A stretch of DNA of 61,687 nucleotides from an uncultured Acetatifactor sp. (GCA_934394815.1 CAKRRD010000010.1:1-61687); one strand, 5' to 3'; shown: positions 1 to 9,998, counted from the stretch's first letter. A program made the numbers and translations. The notes: generated from the letters alone by a model not told the origin.

Positions 1-340
1 CTCCGTGATTTCATCCAAACTATATAACCTTATAGGATTTCCTTCTTTCATTTCAGGCTTATAAAGTGCTTCTCCATACATATAGTCTACCTGCCCATAT
101 ATCAGCGTTTTTCTATCCTTCTCCCATTCAAAAGCAGATAATGTAAGTCCCTTTTCTCCTGCATCCCATAACTTGCAAGGGAAATGTGTTTGGGCATAGC
201 TTCCATTCATGATATCCATAAAGTGCTTGTATCGTTTTATAAATGTGTTTTTTTAAAGCATTCAGAGTTTTTATTTCCAATTTTCCACTTTCATCAGCAT
301 AAATTTTTTTCTGTCTACTTTTATTTAAAGCCATATACAT
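1..340 (-). pseudogene. Unrecognised gene, frameshifted and cut by the window edge
   Basis: The frame opening at the ATG at 340 (MYMALNKSRQKK...) is coherent to about residue 31. It then loses sense at a run of seven A on the coding strand (248-254). From that run a second frame continues uninterrupted to position 1, with protein-like content (FPCKLWDAGEKG, IYGQVDYMYGEALYKPEM, LYSLDEITE). Joining the frames gives about 113 residues with no stop, running out of the window. The slip is a decayed frameshift, a homopolymer read error or transcriptional slippage. I do not recognise the family. The region is AT-rich compared with the operon to its right. Confidence 0.45.
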
Positions 341-380
341 CGCATCCTTACACTTTTATATCATTCCTTACAAAGTGCAT

Positions 381-416
381 AAAAAAAGAGCCAATTAACA
401 TTATCGTTAATTAGCC
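381..416 (-). terminator. Rho-independent terminator, minus strand
   Basis: The arms GTTAATT and AATTAAC form a stem closed by GGC/GCC. On the minus strand a run of T (387-381) follows. It lies between lysS and the frameshifted gene at 340. Confidence 0.6.
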
Positions 417-476
417 CAATAATAATTTCTATTTATTTCCTTTTGCCCTATTATGTGTTTTACAAAGCATTATATC

Positions 477-510
477 AAAAAAACGATTAGACCTCAATCT
501 AATCGTTTTC
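477..510 (-). terminator. lysS operon terminator
   Basis: A perfect hairpin (AAACGATTAGA pairing with TCTAATCGTTT, 6-nt loop) starts 24 bases past the lysS stop and is followed by T residues on the minus strand. The plus strand also has a T-rich tail, so it may work in both directions. Confidence 0.75.
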
Positions 511-531
511 TTTTTAGCGTGTTCTCTTATT

Positions 532-2484
532 CTAATATAATTTTGCTCCTGCTGGAATATGGTTATCTACCATAATCAGATGCAGTTCTTCGTCCTCTGA
601 ATCTTTAAGGTTGTTTACTGCTGAAAGTAACATACCACAGGATTCAATTCCCATCATTGCTCTAGGTGGAAGGTTTGTAATAGCAATAAGTGTCTTTCCA
701 ACTAACTCTTCTGGTTCATAATATGCATGAATACCAGAAAGGATTGTTCTATCAACACCTGTACCATCATCCAGAGTAAACTGTAAAAGCTTTTTACTCT
801 TTGGTACTGCTACACATTCCTTAACCTTAACTGCTCTAAAATCTGATTTTGAAAATGTATCAAAGTCAACTGTTTCCTCAAACAATGGTTCAATCTTTAC
901 ATTTGAGAAATCAATCTTCTCTTCAACGGTCGCAATCTGGTCGCAATTTTCTGTCGAATTACTCTTAGATGCCTTATTTTCCTGCTTATCTGAACCTAAT
1001 GACTTCATCGTCGGGAACAGCAGAACATCACGGATGGCCGGGGAGTTGGTCAGCAGCATTACCAGACGATCGATACCGTAACCAATACCGCCGGTAGGAG
1101 GCATACCGATCTCCAGTGCGTTCATGAAATCTTCATCGGTCGTATTAGCTTCCTCATCGCCTGCTGCCAGTGCAGCTTCCTGCGCCTTGAAACGCTCTCT
1201 CTGGTCGATGGGGTCATTTAACTCGGAATAAGCGTTACACATCTCACGTCCGTAGATGAACAGTTCGAAACGCTCTACATAATCGGGCTTATCCGGCTTT
1301 CTCTTGGTCAGAGGAGAGATCTCTACCGGATGATCCATGATGAATACCGGCTGAATCAAATGCTCTTCTACGAACTCCTCGAAGAACAGGTTCAGAATAT
1401 CACCCTTGGCATGACGATCTTCATAATGTACGCCCTTCTCATCTGCCAGCTTCTTCGCAGCAGCAGTATCGGGGATCTGGTCAAAGTCAACGCCTGCATA
1501 TTTTTTCACGGCATCTACCATGGTCAGTCTCTCGAACGGCTTGCCCAGGTCGATGGTCTCTTCTGCATAAGGGATCACGGTGGTACCGCATACTTCCTGT
1601 GCCACATAGCGGAACATATTCTCAGTCAGATCCATCATTCCGTAGTAGTCGGTGTATGCCTGGTACAACTCCATCAGAGTGAATTCCGGATTGTGTCTGG
1701 TGTCCAGACCTTCGTTACGGAATACACGGCCGATCTCGAAGACACGCTCCATGCCGCCGACGATCAGTCTCTTCAGGTACAGCTCCAGGGAGATACGCAG
1801 CTTCACGTCCTCATCCAGCGCATTGTAATGGGTCTCGAAAGGTCTTGCTGCCGCACCGCCGGCATTGGATACCAGCATGGGGGTCTCTACCTCCAGGAAG
1901 CCCTGTCCGTCCAGATAACGGCGGATGGCACTGATAATTCTGGAACGCTTTACGAAAGTATCCTTAACGTCCTGATTCATGATCAGGTCGGTATAACGCT
2001 GACGATAACGGATATCGGTATTGGTCAGGCCGTGGAACTTCTCAGGCAGGATCTGTAAGCTCTTGGACAGCAGTGTTACCTTTGCCGCATGTACGGAGGT
2101 CTCGCCGGTCTTGGTCTTGAAGACTTCACCCTCGATACCTACGATATCGCCCACATCGTACTTCTTGAAATCCGCATAGGACTCTTCACCGATGCTGTCT
2201 CTAGCCACATATACCTGGATATTGCCGGGCAGATCCTGTACATTACAGAAGGATGCCTTACCCATGACACGTTTGGACATCACACGTCCGGCGATGCGGA
2301 CGGTCTTGCCTTCCAGTTCCTCGAAATTGTTCTTGATATCGGTGCTGTGATGGGTCACATCATATTTGGTGATCTGAAAAGGATCCTTGCCTGCTTCCTG
2401 CAGGTTCGCCAGCTTCTCACGCTTTACCTTCAACAGCTGGTGAATGTCCTGTTCCTGTACCTTTGTGTTCTGTGTATCTGCCAC
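532..2484 (-). CDS. lysS: Lysyl-tRNA synthetase, class II, with C-terminal tRNA-binding domain
   Basis: The 650-residue protein charges tRNA-Lys in the cytoplasm. Residues about 60-160 form the OB-fold anticodon-binding domain (VRIAGRVMSKRVMGKASF). Residues about 170-500 are the class II catalytic core, with the motif 2 region FRNEGLDTRHNPEFTLME and the motif 3 region GIGYGIDRLVMLL. Residues about 530-650 are an EMAPII/CsaA-like tRNA-binding domain (SDFRAVKVKECVAVPKSKKLL, NLPPRAMMGIESCGM), an appendage I associate with clostridial LysS. It is the last gene of the argF-to-lysS operon, 27 bases after greA. Base composition shifts sharply near position 1000: the part encoding the C-terminal domain is AT-rich, like the DNA beyond the gene, while the catalytic part matches the operon. 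Confidence 0.96.
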   Translation of the reverse strand: MADTQNTKVQEQDIHQLLKVKREKLANLQEAGKDPFQITKYDVTHHSTDIKNNFEELEGKTVRIAGRVMSKRVMGKASFCNVQDLPGNIQVYVARDSIGEESYADFKKYDVGDIVGIEGEVFKTKTGETSVHAAKVTLLSKSLQILPEKFHGLTNTDIRYRQRYTDLIMNQDVKDTFVKRSRIISAIRRYLDGQGFLEVETPMLVSNAGGAAARPFETHYNALDEDVKLRISLELYLKRLIVGGMERVFEIGRVFRNEGLDTRHNPEFTLMELYQAYTDYYGMMDLTENMFRYVAQEVCGTTVIPYAEETIDLGKPFERLTMVDAVKKYAGVDFDQIPDTAAAKKLADEKGVHYEDRHAKGDILNLFFEEFVEEHLIQPVFIMDHPVEISPLTKRKPDKPDYVERFELFIYGREMCNAYSELNDPIDQRERFKAQEAALAAGDEEANTTDEDFMNALEIGMPPTGGIGYGIDRLVMLLTNSPAIRDVLLFPTMKSLGSDKQENKASKSNSTENCDQIATVEEKIDFSNVKIEPLFEETVDFDTFSKSDFRAVKVKECVAVPKSKKLLQFTLDDGTGVDRTILSGIHAYYEPEELVGKTLIAITNLPPRAMMGIESCGMLLSAVNNLKDSEDEELHLIMVDNHIPAGAKLY

Positions 2485-2511
2485 TTTTTTCCACTCCTTA
2501 CTCTATCTTAC

Positions 2512-3000
2512 TTAGTCAACATTACTTCTCTGGATCTCCAGAATCTTATATGCGAATACACCTGCGGGTGTCTCTACTTCTACGGTATCGCCGACCTTAT
2601 GGCCGATCAGTGCCTTACCTACGGGGCTTTCGTTGGAAATCTTACCCTTTAAGCTGTTGGCCTCGGTGGAACCTACGATCTTGTAATCCAGTTCTTCACT
2701 ATACTCCACATCCAGAATCTTAACGATACATCCGATGTTGATCTTGTCCAGATCTACCTCATCCTCTACAACGACTTCTGCGTTCTTCAGGATCTTCTCC
2801 AGTTCTTCGATACGGGCTTCGATGTCTCTCTGCTCATCCTTCGCTGCATCGTACTCAGCGTTCTCGGACAGGTCTCCCTGCTCTCTTGCTTCCTTGATCT
2901 TCTGGGCAACTTCCTGACGTCTTACCACTTTCAGATCGTGTAACTCTTCCTCATATTTTCTGAGGCCTTCGTAGGTCAAAATGTTTTTCTTTTCCTGCAT
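2512..3000 (-). CDS. greA: Transcription elongation factor GreA
   Basis: The 162-residue protein has the standard Gre layout. An N-terminal coiled coil (about 10-75, with the tip acidic motif [14 protein letters not shown]) reaches into the RNA polymerase secondary channel and stimulates cleavage of backtracked RNA. The C-terminal FKBP-like domain contains [23 protein letters not shown]. The length is normal. It sits directly upstream of lysS in the same operon, an arrangement common in Firmicutes. Confidence 0.96.
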   Translation of the reverse strand: MQEKKNILTYEGLRKYEEELHDLKVVRRQEVAQKIKEAREQGDLSENAEYDAAKDEQRDIEARIEELEKILKNAEVVVEDEVDLDKINIGCIVKILDVEYSEELDYKIVGSTEANSLKGKISNESPVGKALIGHKVGDTVEVETPAGVFAYKILEIQRSNVD

Positions 3001-3062
3001 GATACCGCACCTTCCTGTTTTCTATATTTTTCGCTGCCGACACTCCCGGCAACTATACTAGC

Positions 3063-3974
3063 CTAATCAACCGAGTTATTATACCCATTTTTACTGATAG
3101 TGTCAAGGTATTCCAAGGCTTTTTGCGGGTCTTTCCACTCTTTTTTCATGGAAAAATAGCGTATCTGCGGACACCGGGTCATGACCCGATGCTCCTTTTC
3201 CTCCGACGCCGGAAAATCCAGCCAGATACTGCCCGCCGCCAGGCCTCCGCCGTATACTTTTCCACTGTCGCAAAAATCCAGTATCACACAGGGTTCCGTC
3301 CCCTGCAGACGCACTTTTCCGTAATCCGCGCTCTCTGAAAGCAGCCGGATCTTCGGGATCAGTCCGTACTCCTCTTCCATTTCCTCCGTAAGCCAGTCCT
3401 CGTCCTCCCGGTACTCTCTGTCCGTGAGATACCATTTCACGCTGCGCAGTCCGGGCGCATAGCGGAGCATGATATAAGGCAGGTAGGGATTGCGGCCGAG
3501 CAGGATCATATCCGGCCACCGCAGGCCGCCTTTCCCGTCTTCCCCGTAGCGCAGCAGATGTTCGATCCACTCCTGCTGCAGATATTCCCGGAATTCCCTT
3601 CCGAAATAAAAAGAAAGAGGCTCACGGCACACCACATAGGTGTGATCCGGATCCTCTGTCAGTTCCTGTAATTGTTCCCGGAGCTTTAGCTCCGTGAGCT
3701 TTAGCTCCGTGAGCTTTAGCTCCGTGAGCTTTAGCTCCGGGAGCGTCAGCTCCGTGCCACCCGCTCCCGATACTGCCACCCTGACCAGATGATAGTCCGG
3801 GAAAAAATATGCCGTCCGGCTCACCGTCACCGCAGTACGTCGATTTCCTCCCGTTTTCCACAGGAACGGCAGAAATTTCTTCAGTTTTCCCCAGTGCAGG
3901 CCTGTTTTCTCCTCCGGCTGTAGTTCGCGCGCCGCTGACCTTCGCGCCGGATAGAGATACAAAATAGTGTCCAT
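3063..3974 (-). CDS. Hypothetical protein with an in-frame pentapeptide repeat
   Basis: I do not recognise this 303-residue protein. It has no obvious signal peptide or membrane segment. The N-terminal third is basic and rich in aromatic residues. The C-terminal half contains MILLGRNPYLPYIMLRYAPGL and a conserved-looking VILDFCDSGK. Residues about 78-99 are four TELKL pentapeptides encoded by a 15-bp tandem repeat. It lies between dusB (92 bases upstream) and greA (62 bases downstream) in the long operon, so it is probably co-expressed with translation and cofactor genes. Strong codon-position bias and an intact frame support a real gene. Confidence 0.7.
   Translation of the reverse strand: MDTILYLYPARRSAARELQPEEKTGLHWGKLKKFLPFLWKTGGNRRTAVTVSRTAYFFPDYHLVRVAVSGAGGTELTLPELKLTELKLTELKLTELKLREQLQELTEDPDHTYVVCREPLSFYFGREFREYLQQEWIEHLLRYGEDGKGGLRWPDMILLGRNPYLPYIMLRYAPGLRSVKWYLTDREYREDEDWLTEEMEEEYGLIPKIRLLSESADYGKVRLQGTEPCVILDFCDSGKVYGGGLAAGSIWLDFPASEEKEHRVMTRCPQIRYFSMKKEWKDPQKALEYLDTISKNGYNNSVD
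3681..3755. repeat. 15-bp tandem repeat inside the 303-residue hypothetical gene
   Basis: Four consecutive copies of GAGCTTTAGCTCCGT (3681-3740, last base changed) are followed by a degenerate fifth copy. Each unit holds the inverted repeat GAGCT-TT-AGCTC. Because 15 is a multiple of three, copy-number change keeps the frame and adds or removes a TELKL unit. Confidence 0.95.
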
Positions 3975-4066
3975 GCTACAGTGTATGCAGTCCGGAAAAT
4001 TATATGCACAGTGCTACATCATGCACAGCCCCGCCGCAGACACCGCTGCATGCCGGGCTTCCGATA

Positions 4067-5041
4067 CTACGCCTCATCCGGGAAAATCTCATGCACGCCC
4101 CGAATGAGTTCGTCCATTTTCTCCATGGTATTGATAGTCTGGCGGAAATGAGCGGAATGGGGCATTCCCACGGTATACCAGGACAGGTGCTTGCGCATCT
4201 CCCGGACACCGGTATACTCTCCCTTGTATTCCAGCTGCAAAGCCGCATGACGCAGGATCAGTTCCCGCTTCTCCCGGTTCGTGGGTCGTGCCGGGATCGT
4301 GCCATTCTCCAGATAGGACACCACTTCCCGGAAGATCCAGGGATTCCCCTCTGCCGCCCGGCCGATCATGACCCCGTCACAACCGGTCTGTTCCAGAATA
4401 GCCTTTGCCTTCTCCGGGCTGTCCACATCGCCGTTGCCGATGACAGGGATCTTCACCGCATCCTTCACCTGCGCGATGATGTCCCAGTCCGCCTGTCCGC
4501 TGTAGTACTGGGCTCTGGTCCGTCCGTGCACCGCTACCGCCGCCACGCCGCAGGCCTCCGCGATCTTCGCGATTTCCACGGCATTGACATGGTCATCATC
4601 GAAGCCCTTGCGGATCTTCACCGTCACCGGTTTCCGGATGGCTTTCACCAGCGCCGTCAGGATCTGCTCCACCAGCTTCGGATCCTTCATCAATGCGGAT
4701 CCCTCCCCGTTGTTCACTACCTTCGGCACCGGGCATCCCATGTTCAGATCCAGAATGGAAAAAGGCCGATCCTCAATCCGTTTTGCCATCTCCGCCAGGA
4801 TCTGCGGATCGGAGCCAAACAGCTGCAGGGAAGCCGGTACTTCATCCGGGTGGATCTCCATGAGGCTGTCCGTATTTTTATTGTTGTAATATATGGCTTT
4901 GGCACTGACCATTTCCATGCACACCAGCGCGGCTCCCATTTCCCTGCAGAGCAGGCGGAACGGCAGGTCGGATACCCCCGCCATGGGCGCCAAAATCACC
5001 GGATTGTCCAGCGTCACATTGCCGATCTGTAATTTTTTCAT
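4067..5041 (-). CDS. dusB: tRNA-dihydrouridine synthase, DusB type
   Basis: The 324-residue FMN enzyme reduces uridines in the tRNA D-loop using NAD(P)H. The TIM-barrel domain shows the family signatures APMAGVSDLPFR near the N-terminus, LDLNMGCPVPKVV carrying the catalytic Cys (about residue 100), VTVKIRKGFDD and the FMN phosphate site IGNGDVDSPEKA followed by GVMIGRAAEGNPWIF. The small C-terminal helical domain is present. The start overlaps the stop of the upstream membrane protein gene by 4 nt (ATGA), which implies translational coupling. Confidence 0.93.
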   Translation of the reverse strand: MKKLQIGNVTLDNPVILAPMAGVSDLPFRLLCREMGAALVCMEMVSAKAIYYNNKNTDSLMEIHPDEVPASLQLFGSDPQILAEMAKRIEDRPFSILDLNMGCPVPKVVNNGEGSALMKDPKLVEQILTALVKAIRKPVTVKIRKGFDDDHVNAVEIAKIAEACGVAAVAVHGRTRAQYYSGQADWDIIAQVKDAVKIPVIGNGDVDSPEKAKAILEQTGCDGVMIGRAAEGNPWIFREVVSYLENGTIPARPTNREKRELILRHAALQLEYKGEYTGVREMRKHLSWYTVGMPHSAHFRQTINTMEKMDELIRGVHEIFPDEA

Positions 5042-6618
5042 GCTGTCTTTCCTGTTTCTTTTTGTTTCTGCTTCTTTCCAACGCTAATGCTGCTTACGAT
5101 CCTTTTCAGGCCTTCTGCCAGCAGCATCCCATAATACTCCATGCTGCATGCCGCGCAGGGCAGGATCATCACAAGATACGGATACACATATCTGCTCTTG
5201 GCCTCCCAGAAAACCGTAATGAAAAATCCACCCAGAAAAATGATGCCCGGAAGAATCTGGATTTCCTTCACTTTTCCCAGCAGGATCCTCAGATAATACC
5301 CGAAAACCGCCAGATACACCACCGACTGACAGCGGTTTAAGAAGTTCCCGGCCCGTTCATTCGTCTGTCCGGTATAGAACTCTTCCACCCATACTTCCGG
5401 TTTATACTGGTATCTGGTCTGGTTAAAACTGCAATAGGTCGGTTCGATCCACTGGATCAGCAGTTTCTCCTTGAGAAAGGTAACTGCTGCCACGGGATCC
5501 TCCCGCCACTGCAAAAGACGCTGTCGGATATCTGCCTTCGCCACCTCTGCAGCTTCCCGGCTGTCGTATCCGGTTCCCACATAAGTATCGAGATTATAGT
5601 CGTTGTAAGTTCCCGGTCCCTTCTGGACCTCCGGATTGTCCTGCATCCCCATGGCGACCCACAGAATGTACGGTGCTCCCGAACCATATTCCTGCCCCAG
5701 TTGTCCCTCCGCCACACGGCAGAGAACATTTTTGCAAAACAGCATTACTGCAAGCACCCCGCAGAGTGCAAGGAGTCCCTGCCATTTTTTACTGCGAAGC
5801 AGCACCAGGATCTGCATGATAACCATGGCGATCCATACCACCAGCAACACATTTCTGGTCACATAGGCCAGTCCCATGGATAACGCGACAGCCACCCACA
5901 AAAGCACCTTCTGCCATATTTTTCCTCCGGATCGGTTGGCCATCAGGTAGCACCAGATGGCACACAGGACACTACAGGTTCCGATGCTCTCTCCGTAGAT
6001 AAACAAAGCATAGCAATACACCGGCAGGAACAGAAGTTCCATCGCAAGATACAGAAACTCCGCCACCCGGCTTCCCGACAGTTCCCGCACGATCCGGAAT
6101 CCCACATATAAGGTGATTCCCCCACAGACCGCCTGCCCCCGCTGAATCACGATCAACTCCGTAGATCCTGCGATCCGGAAAAAAAACGAAAAAATCTCCG
6201 CCAGCCCCAGCTGAAACGGATAAATTCCATAGTAATCCTGAGACAGCACCCATTCCGCGTCACCGTCCGCAAGAGCCATGGCTGCCCTCTGTATATAGTA
6301 CTGATCTGCCATGGTGATCGCCCCGGCGGCTTCCGCCAGCCGAATCCCGAATACCGCTGCTGCCACAGCACTGATGACCGCCAGCAGATGCAGCACCTTC
6401 GAGGGAACCTTCTGCATTCCCTTCCACAGCCCGGCGCATACAGCCAGCAGTGCAGCGCTCAGGAGGGCATTGACGAGAATACTGTCCGCCTCATCCAGAT
6501 AGCATTCCGGCTCCACCAGTCTCTTGGTATATTTCCAGGAATAAAACAGCAGGAACAGCATTACTGCCGTTCCGATGGCTGCCATAATCTTTGTTGCTGC
6601 TTTTTCCAGCTTTATCAT
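5038..6618 (-). CDS. Polytopic membrane protein, possibly GT-C type glycosyltransferase
   Basis: The 526-residue protein has a short cytoplasmic N-terminus, a first membrane segment (about 12-27) and an extracytoplasmic stretch containing LDEADS. It then has roughly ten more hydrophobic segments and a loop with IEPTYCSFNQTRYQY near residue 390. An acidic motif after the first membrane helix, followed by many membrane spans, is the layout of lipid-linked-sugar glycosyltransferases (GT39-like). No signature proves that function, so this is inference. It lies between coaX (12-base gap) and dusB (4-nt overlap) in the operon. The tail is lysine-rich (VGKKQKQKETGK). Confidence 0.6.
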   Translation of the reverse strand: MIKLEKAATKIMAAIGTAVMLFLLFYSWKYTKRLVEPECYLDEADSILVNALLSAALLAVCAGLWKGMQKVPSKVLHLLAVISAVAAAVFGIRLAEAAGAITMADQYYIQRAAMALADGDAEWVLSQDYYGIYPFQLGLAEIFSFFFRIAGSTELIVIQRGQAVCGGITLYVGFRIVRELSGSRVAEFLYLAMELLFLPVYCYALFIYGESIGTCSVLCAIWCYLMANRSGGKIWQKVLLWVAVALSMGLAYVTRNVLLVVWIAMVIMQILVLLRSKKWQGLLALCGVLAVMLFCKNVLCRVAEGQLGQEYGSGAPYILWVAMGMQDNPEVQKGPGTYNDYNLDTYVGTGYDSREAAEVAKADIRQRLLQWREDPVAAVTFLKEKLLIQWIEPTYCSFNQTRYQYKPEVWVEEFYTGQTNERAGNFLNRCQSVVYLAVFGYYLRILLGKVKEIQILPGIIFLGGFFITVFWEAKSRYVYPYLVMILPCAACSMEYYGMLLAEGLKRIVSSISVGKKQKQKETGKTA

Positions 6619-6630
6619 GTCATTCCCCTG

Positions 6631-7401
6631 TCAGCGTCTGTTTTTGTCATAGATGATCCGCAGTCCATCCAGTGTCAGAGAACTGTCGTAGATATCAATA
6701 CTGTCGGTCTCGTCCGCAACGGCACGGCCCAAGCCTCCGGTGGCCACGACCTTCAGATCCGTAAGGCCGCTTTCTTCCTTTACCTTGCGGATGATATATT
6801 CCGTCTGCCCGATCTGACCATACATCAGACCCGCCTGCATGCTGGTGATGGTCTCCTGCGCCAGTATGGACTTCGGCTTACGGATCTCGATATTTGGCAG
6901 CTTCGCCGTCTCTTTCCACAATGCTTCCGAACTGATCCGGATGCCGGGGGCGGTGATTCCCGCCGTAAAACGACCGTCCTCCGTAATCAGATCATAGGTG
7001 GTGGCCGTGCCGAAATCCAGTACCAGTACCGGTCCGCCGTATTTTACATAGGCTGCCACGGCATCCACGATACGGTCGGCACCGATGGCCCGGGGATCTT
7101 CCGTGGCTACCTTGATGCCGCTCTTGACGCCGGGACCTACGATCAGTGGTTTCGTCTTGAGATAACGGATGATGGAACTGGTCAGGGAGTGCATCACATC
7201 CGGCACAACGCTGGCGATGATGGCTCCTTCGATATCCGTCACTTCGATTCCGTTATTTTTCAGAAGCTGTGTAATCATGATCCCGTATTCATCGGAGGTT
7301 CTGGGGGTCTTCGTCATGATCCGGAAAGTGGCTGCCAGCTTTTTTCCCTGAAAGACACCCATGGTCATATTCGTATTGCCTACATCAATGACAAAGATCA
7401 T
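6631..7401 (-). CDS. coaX: Type III pantothenate kinase
   Basis: The 256-residue enzyme phosphorylates pantothenate, the first step of coenzyme A synthesis. It belongs to the ASKHA-fold type III class, not the PanK I class. Visible motifs are [12 protein letters not shown] at the N-terminus (ATP phosphate loop), [11 protein letters not shown], the catalytic-site [18 protein letters not shown]-like [12 protein letters not shown], and the C-terminal ATGGLG. Its start overlaps the preceding small gene by 4 nt. Neighbouring birA in the same operon is a frequent pairing in Firmicutes. Confidence 0.96.
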   Translation of the reverse strand: MIFVIDVGNTNMTMGVFQGKKLAATFRIMTKTPRTSDEYGIMITQLLKNNGIEVTDIEGAIIASVVPDVMHSLTSSIIRYLKTKPLIVGPGVKSGIKVATEDPRAIGADRIVDAVAAYVKYGGPVLVLDFGTATTYDLITEDGRFTAGITAPGIRISSEALWKETAKLPNIEIRKPKSILAQETITSMQAGLMYGQIGQTEYIIRKVKEESGLTDLKVVATGGLGRAVADETDSIDIYDSSLTLDGLRIIYDKNRR

Positions 7402-7760
7402 TCGTCACCCTCCTCATCCAACAGTGCGGACACATCCTCTTTTTTGATAAACACGCGGTAATACAGACTTAAGGATTCAAACAGTTCCTGTCTGTTCTTG
7501 CGGATCTCGGAGATCAGCAGTCCGGAAGATATCTCATCATAATAGATATCATCCTCCTCCGCATTGGTCTCCATAACCACGTTTCCGTCCTCCTCAAAGG
7601 CAATGGTGAAAATACCGCCCACTTCCTCGGTAAAAAGTACACAGATGATATGCAGTTCTTCCTTGATGGATTCCGGAATCATCTTGAATTGTTCTTCGTT
7701 AAAATAATATTTCTTCTCATAGGCATTGGCGCCACAGAGTACAATCTTATTCTCGTCCAT
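7398..7760 (-). CDS. Small conserved hypothetical protein (DUF6145-like)
   Basis: The 120-residue acidic cytoplasmic protein starts [26 protein letters not shown] and continues with alternating beta-strand-like segments ([25 protein letters not shown]). I associate this N-terminal pattern with a Lachnospiraceae family annotated DUF6145, but that assignment is from memory. It lies between birA and coaX and overlaps coaX by 4 nt, so it is co-expressed with cofactor genes. No catalytic motif is visible. Confidence 0.8.
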   Translation of the reverse strand: MDENKIVLCGANAYEKKYYFNEEQFKMIPESIKEELHIICVLFTEEVGGIFTIAFEEDGNVVMETNAEEDDIYYDEISSGLLISEIRKNRQELFESLSLYYRVFIKKEDVSALLDEEGDE

Positions 7761-7832
7761 ACTTCCTTGTCCTGTTCTGTCTCTTTTTTGTCACGGACTG
7801 TCCGTCCCGCCTGCTGTCATCGCAGGAAGATG

Positions 7833-8876
7833 CTACACATATCCGTAGATGCCACGGACCGATACCTCACCGGCATAGACTTCCTCTACGGTACCGTCCT
7901 GTCGTTCCACAAGGAGTTCTCCCTGATCGTTGATGCCTCTGGCGATGCCGCGGTATTCTTCCCTGGGATCCAGCACGCAGACTTCTCTGTCCTGATTCAC
8001 CAGAAGTTCCGCATAGGAGGCCCGCAGACCTTTCAGATCATGGGTCTGTAAAAAGATCTCATAATCTTCCTCGAAGGCTTCCATAATATCCGCGATCAGC
8101 TGGCTGCGGGAAATGCAAAAACCGCACTGTTCGTCGATAGCTGCCGCCCGGTCCCGGATTTCCTCCGGAAATTCCTGTTTACGCACATTGATGCCCACAC
8201 CGATGACGATGTGCTGGATATAACTCTGCTCCATGCTCATTTCCGTGAGGATGCCGCAGACTTTTTTGCCGTCTACTACAATGTCGTTGGGCCATTTGAT
8301 GCCGACTTTGGCTGCTGCCTCCTCGCTGTCACGACGCAGAGTCTGCCGGATACCCTTGGCCACGGCCAGTGCCATGACCAGTGTTAGCATCGGTGCACAA
8401 TCTGATGAAAAATCGGGTTTTAACATCAGTGTATAGTAAATATTCGTCCCCGCAGGGCTCTCCCAGCCACGGCCTCTTCTGCCACGGCCGGCGCTCTGCA
8501 TATCTGCCACCACCAGAAGGCCGCTCTCCGCCCCCTGTTCCGCTTCCTGCTTGGCACGGATATTCGTGGAATCAATGCTGTCGAAAAAGAGCAAGGACTG
8601 TCCCACCCAGTCCGTCTTTAATCTGCTCTGGATATCCGCCTGGTTATAAACTTCCTCCGTCTGATCCAACAGACGGTAGCCCCGGTTCTGCACCGCTTCG
8701 ATGATATAACCTTCTTTTTTCAGTTGTCCGATGGCTTTCCATACCGCAGTTCTCGATACTCCGAACTGCTCACAGAGTTCCTGTCCGGAGACATACGCCT
8801 CGCTCTCCGGCGCGCCTGCCGCCACCCGCTCCTTCTTTTCCCGAAGGAGCTCTAATATCTTTGCTTTCATACTCAT
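7833..8876 (-). CDS. birA: Biotin--protein ligase / biotin repressor
   Basis: The 347-residue bifunctional enzyme activates biotin as biotinyl-AMP and attaches it to biotin carboxyl carrier domains. Residues 1-75 form a winged helix-turn-helix ([27 protein letters not shown]), so it may also repress biotin genes. The catalytic core has the biotin/ATP loop [32 protein letters not shown] and GVGINV. The C-terminal domain (about 295-347) has the SH3-like fold expected. The start overlaps argF by 4 nt. The tail encodes GIYGYV and ends about 70 bases before the next gene. Confidence 0.95.
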   Translation of the reverse strand: MSMKAKILELLREKKERVAAGAPESEAYVSGQELCEQFGVSRTAVWKAIGQLKKEGYIIEAVQNRGYRLLDQTEEVYNQADIQSRLKTDWVGQSLLFFDSIDSTNIRAKQEAEQGAESGLLVVADMQSAGRGRRGRGWESPAGTNIYYTLMLKPDFSSDCAPMLTLVMALAVAKGIRQTLRRDSEEAAAKVGIKWPNDIVVDGKKVCGILTEMSMEQSYIQHIVIGVGINVRKQEFPEEIRDRAAAIDEQCGFCISRSQLIADIMEAFEEDYEIFLQTHDLKGLRASYAELLVNQDREVCVLDPREEYRGIARGINDQGELLVERQDGTVEEVYAGEVSVRGIYGYV

Positions 8877-9856
8877 AAAGTTGCCGCCATCACTGCCTTG
8901 ATCGTATGCATACGGTTCTCGGCTTCCTCAAATACCAGAGACTGCTTCGACTCGAAGACTTCATCGGTCACTTCCATCTCGGTGATGCCGAAGCGCTCAC
9001 CCATCTGGGCACCGATCTTAGTCTTCAGATCATGGAATGCAGGGAGACAATGCATGAAAATGGACTGCTCACCGGCATTGTCCATGACTGCTTTATTCAC
9101 CTGATAAGGAGACAGCTCCCGAATACGCTCGGTCCATACTTCGTCAGGCTCGCCCATGGATACCCACACATCCGTATAGATCACATCCACATCCTTCGTG
9201 CCTGCCTTCACGTCCTCGGTCAGAGTGATGCTGCCACCGGTCTGTGCCGCAATGGCCTCACACTCTGTCACCAGTTCCTTCGCCGGGAAATATTTTGCAG
9301 TGGTACATGCGGTAAAATGCATGCCCATCTTCGCGCAGGCTACCATCAGGGAGTTCCCCATGTTGTAACGGGCGTCTCCCATGTAGGTCATGCGGATGCC
9401 TTTCAGATGGCAGAAATGCTCACGGATGGTCAGCAGATCCGCCAGCATCTGGGTGGGATGGAATTCGTTGGTCAGGCCGTTCCATACGGGAACCTTGGAA
9501 TATTTCGCCAGTTCCTCCACGATATCCTGTCCAAAGCCACGATATTCGATTCCTTCGAACATCCCGGCCAGTACTCTTGCAGTGTCGGCGATGCTCTCCT
9601 TCTTGCCGATCTGGGATCCTGTGGGATCCAGATAGGTCGTTCCCATTCCCAGGTCATGGGCAGCCACTTCAAAAGCACATCTGGTACGGGTGCTGGTCTT
9701 CTCGAAGATCAGTGCTACATTCTTGCCTCGGAGAGTATCTACGGGGATTCCCTTTTTCTTCTTATCTTTCAGGTCTGCCGCCAGATCCAGCAGATATTCG
9801 ATCTCTTCCGGTGTAAAATCCAGTAATTTCAAAAAATCGCGTCCCTTTAAATCCAT
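8873..9856 (-). CDS. argF: Ornithine carbamoyltransferase
   Basis: The 327-residue enzyme converts ornithine and carbamoyl phosphate to citrulline. Carbamoyl-phosphate-binding STRTR is at about 55-59 and HPTQ at about 133. The ornithine loop region is DVWVSMG and the catalytic [10 protein letters not shown] is near residue 270. The length is normal for a biosynthetic or catabolic OTC. It is the first gene of the long operon and is coupled to birA. No other arg or arc gene is in the window, so whether it serves synthesis or arginine degradation is open. Confidence 0.95.
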   Translation of the reverse strand: MDLKGRDFLKLLDFTPEEIEYLLDLAADLKDKKKKGIPVDTLRGKNVALIFEKTSTRTRCAFEVAAHDLGMGTTYLDPTGSQIGKKESIADTARVLAGMFEGIEYRGFGQDIVEELAKYSKVPVWNGLTNEFHPTQMLADLLTIREHFCHLKGIRMTYMGDARYNMGNSLMVACAKMGMHFTACTTAKYFPAKELVTECEAIAAQTGGSITLTEDVKAGTKDVDVIYTDVWVSMGEPDEVWTERIRELSPYQVNKAVMDNAGEQSIFMHCLPAFHDLKTKIGAQMGERFGITEMEVTDEVFESKQSLVFEEAENRMHTIKAVMAATL

Positions 9857-9969
9857 AATACTCCTCTTTTCCGAAGCTTCTAAGGCCTTCTGCCCACAGC
9901 CTCTGTTTTCTGATTTTATCCATTGATATTCCCGTTACGAACGTTGCCCGTAACAAGCTATATACAATC

Positions 9970-9998
9970 AATATACTTCATTATTCCGTGTTTTTCAA
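9970..9998 (-). promoter_or_regulatory. Promoter of the argF-to-lysS operon
   Basis: On the minus strand, TTGAAA (9993-9998) and TATATT (9970-9975) are separated by exactly 17 bases. AT-rich palindromic sequence in the spacer (GGAATAATGAAGTATAT) loosely resembles an ArgR box, and downstream GTTACG/CGTAAC can form a hairpin. The ArgR suggestion is weak. Confidence 0.65.

Noticed and set aside
4004..5032. A 342-codon open frame on the plus strand
   Set aside because: It lies opposite dusB and has a low-complexity His/Arg-rich translation. It is a shadow frame.
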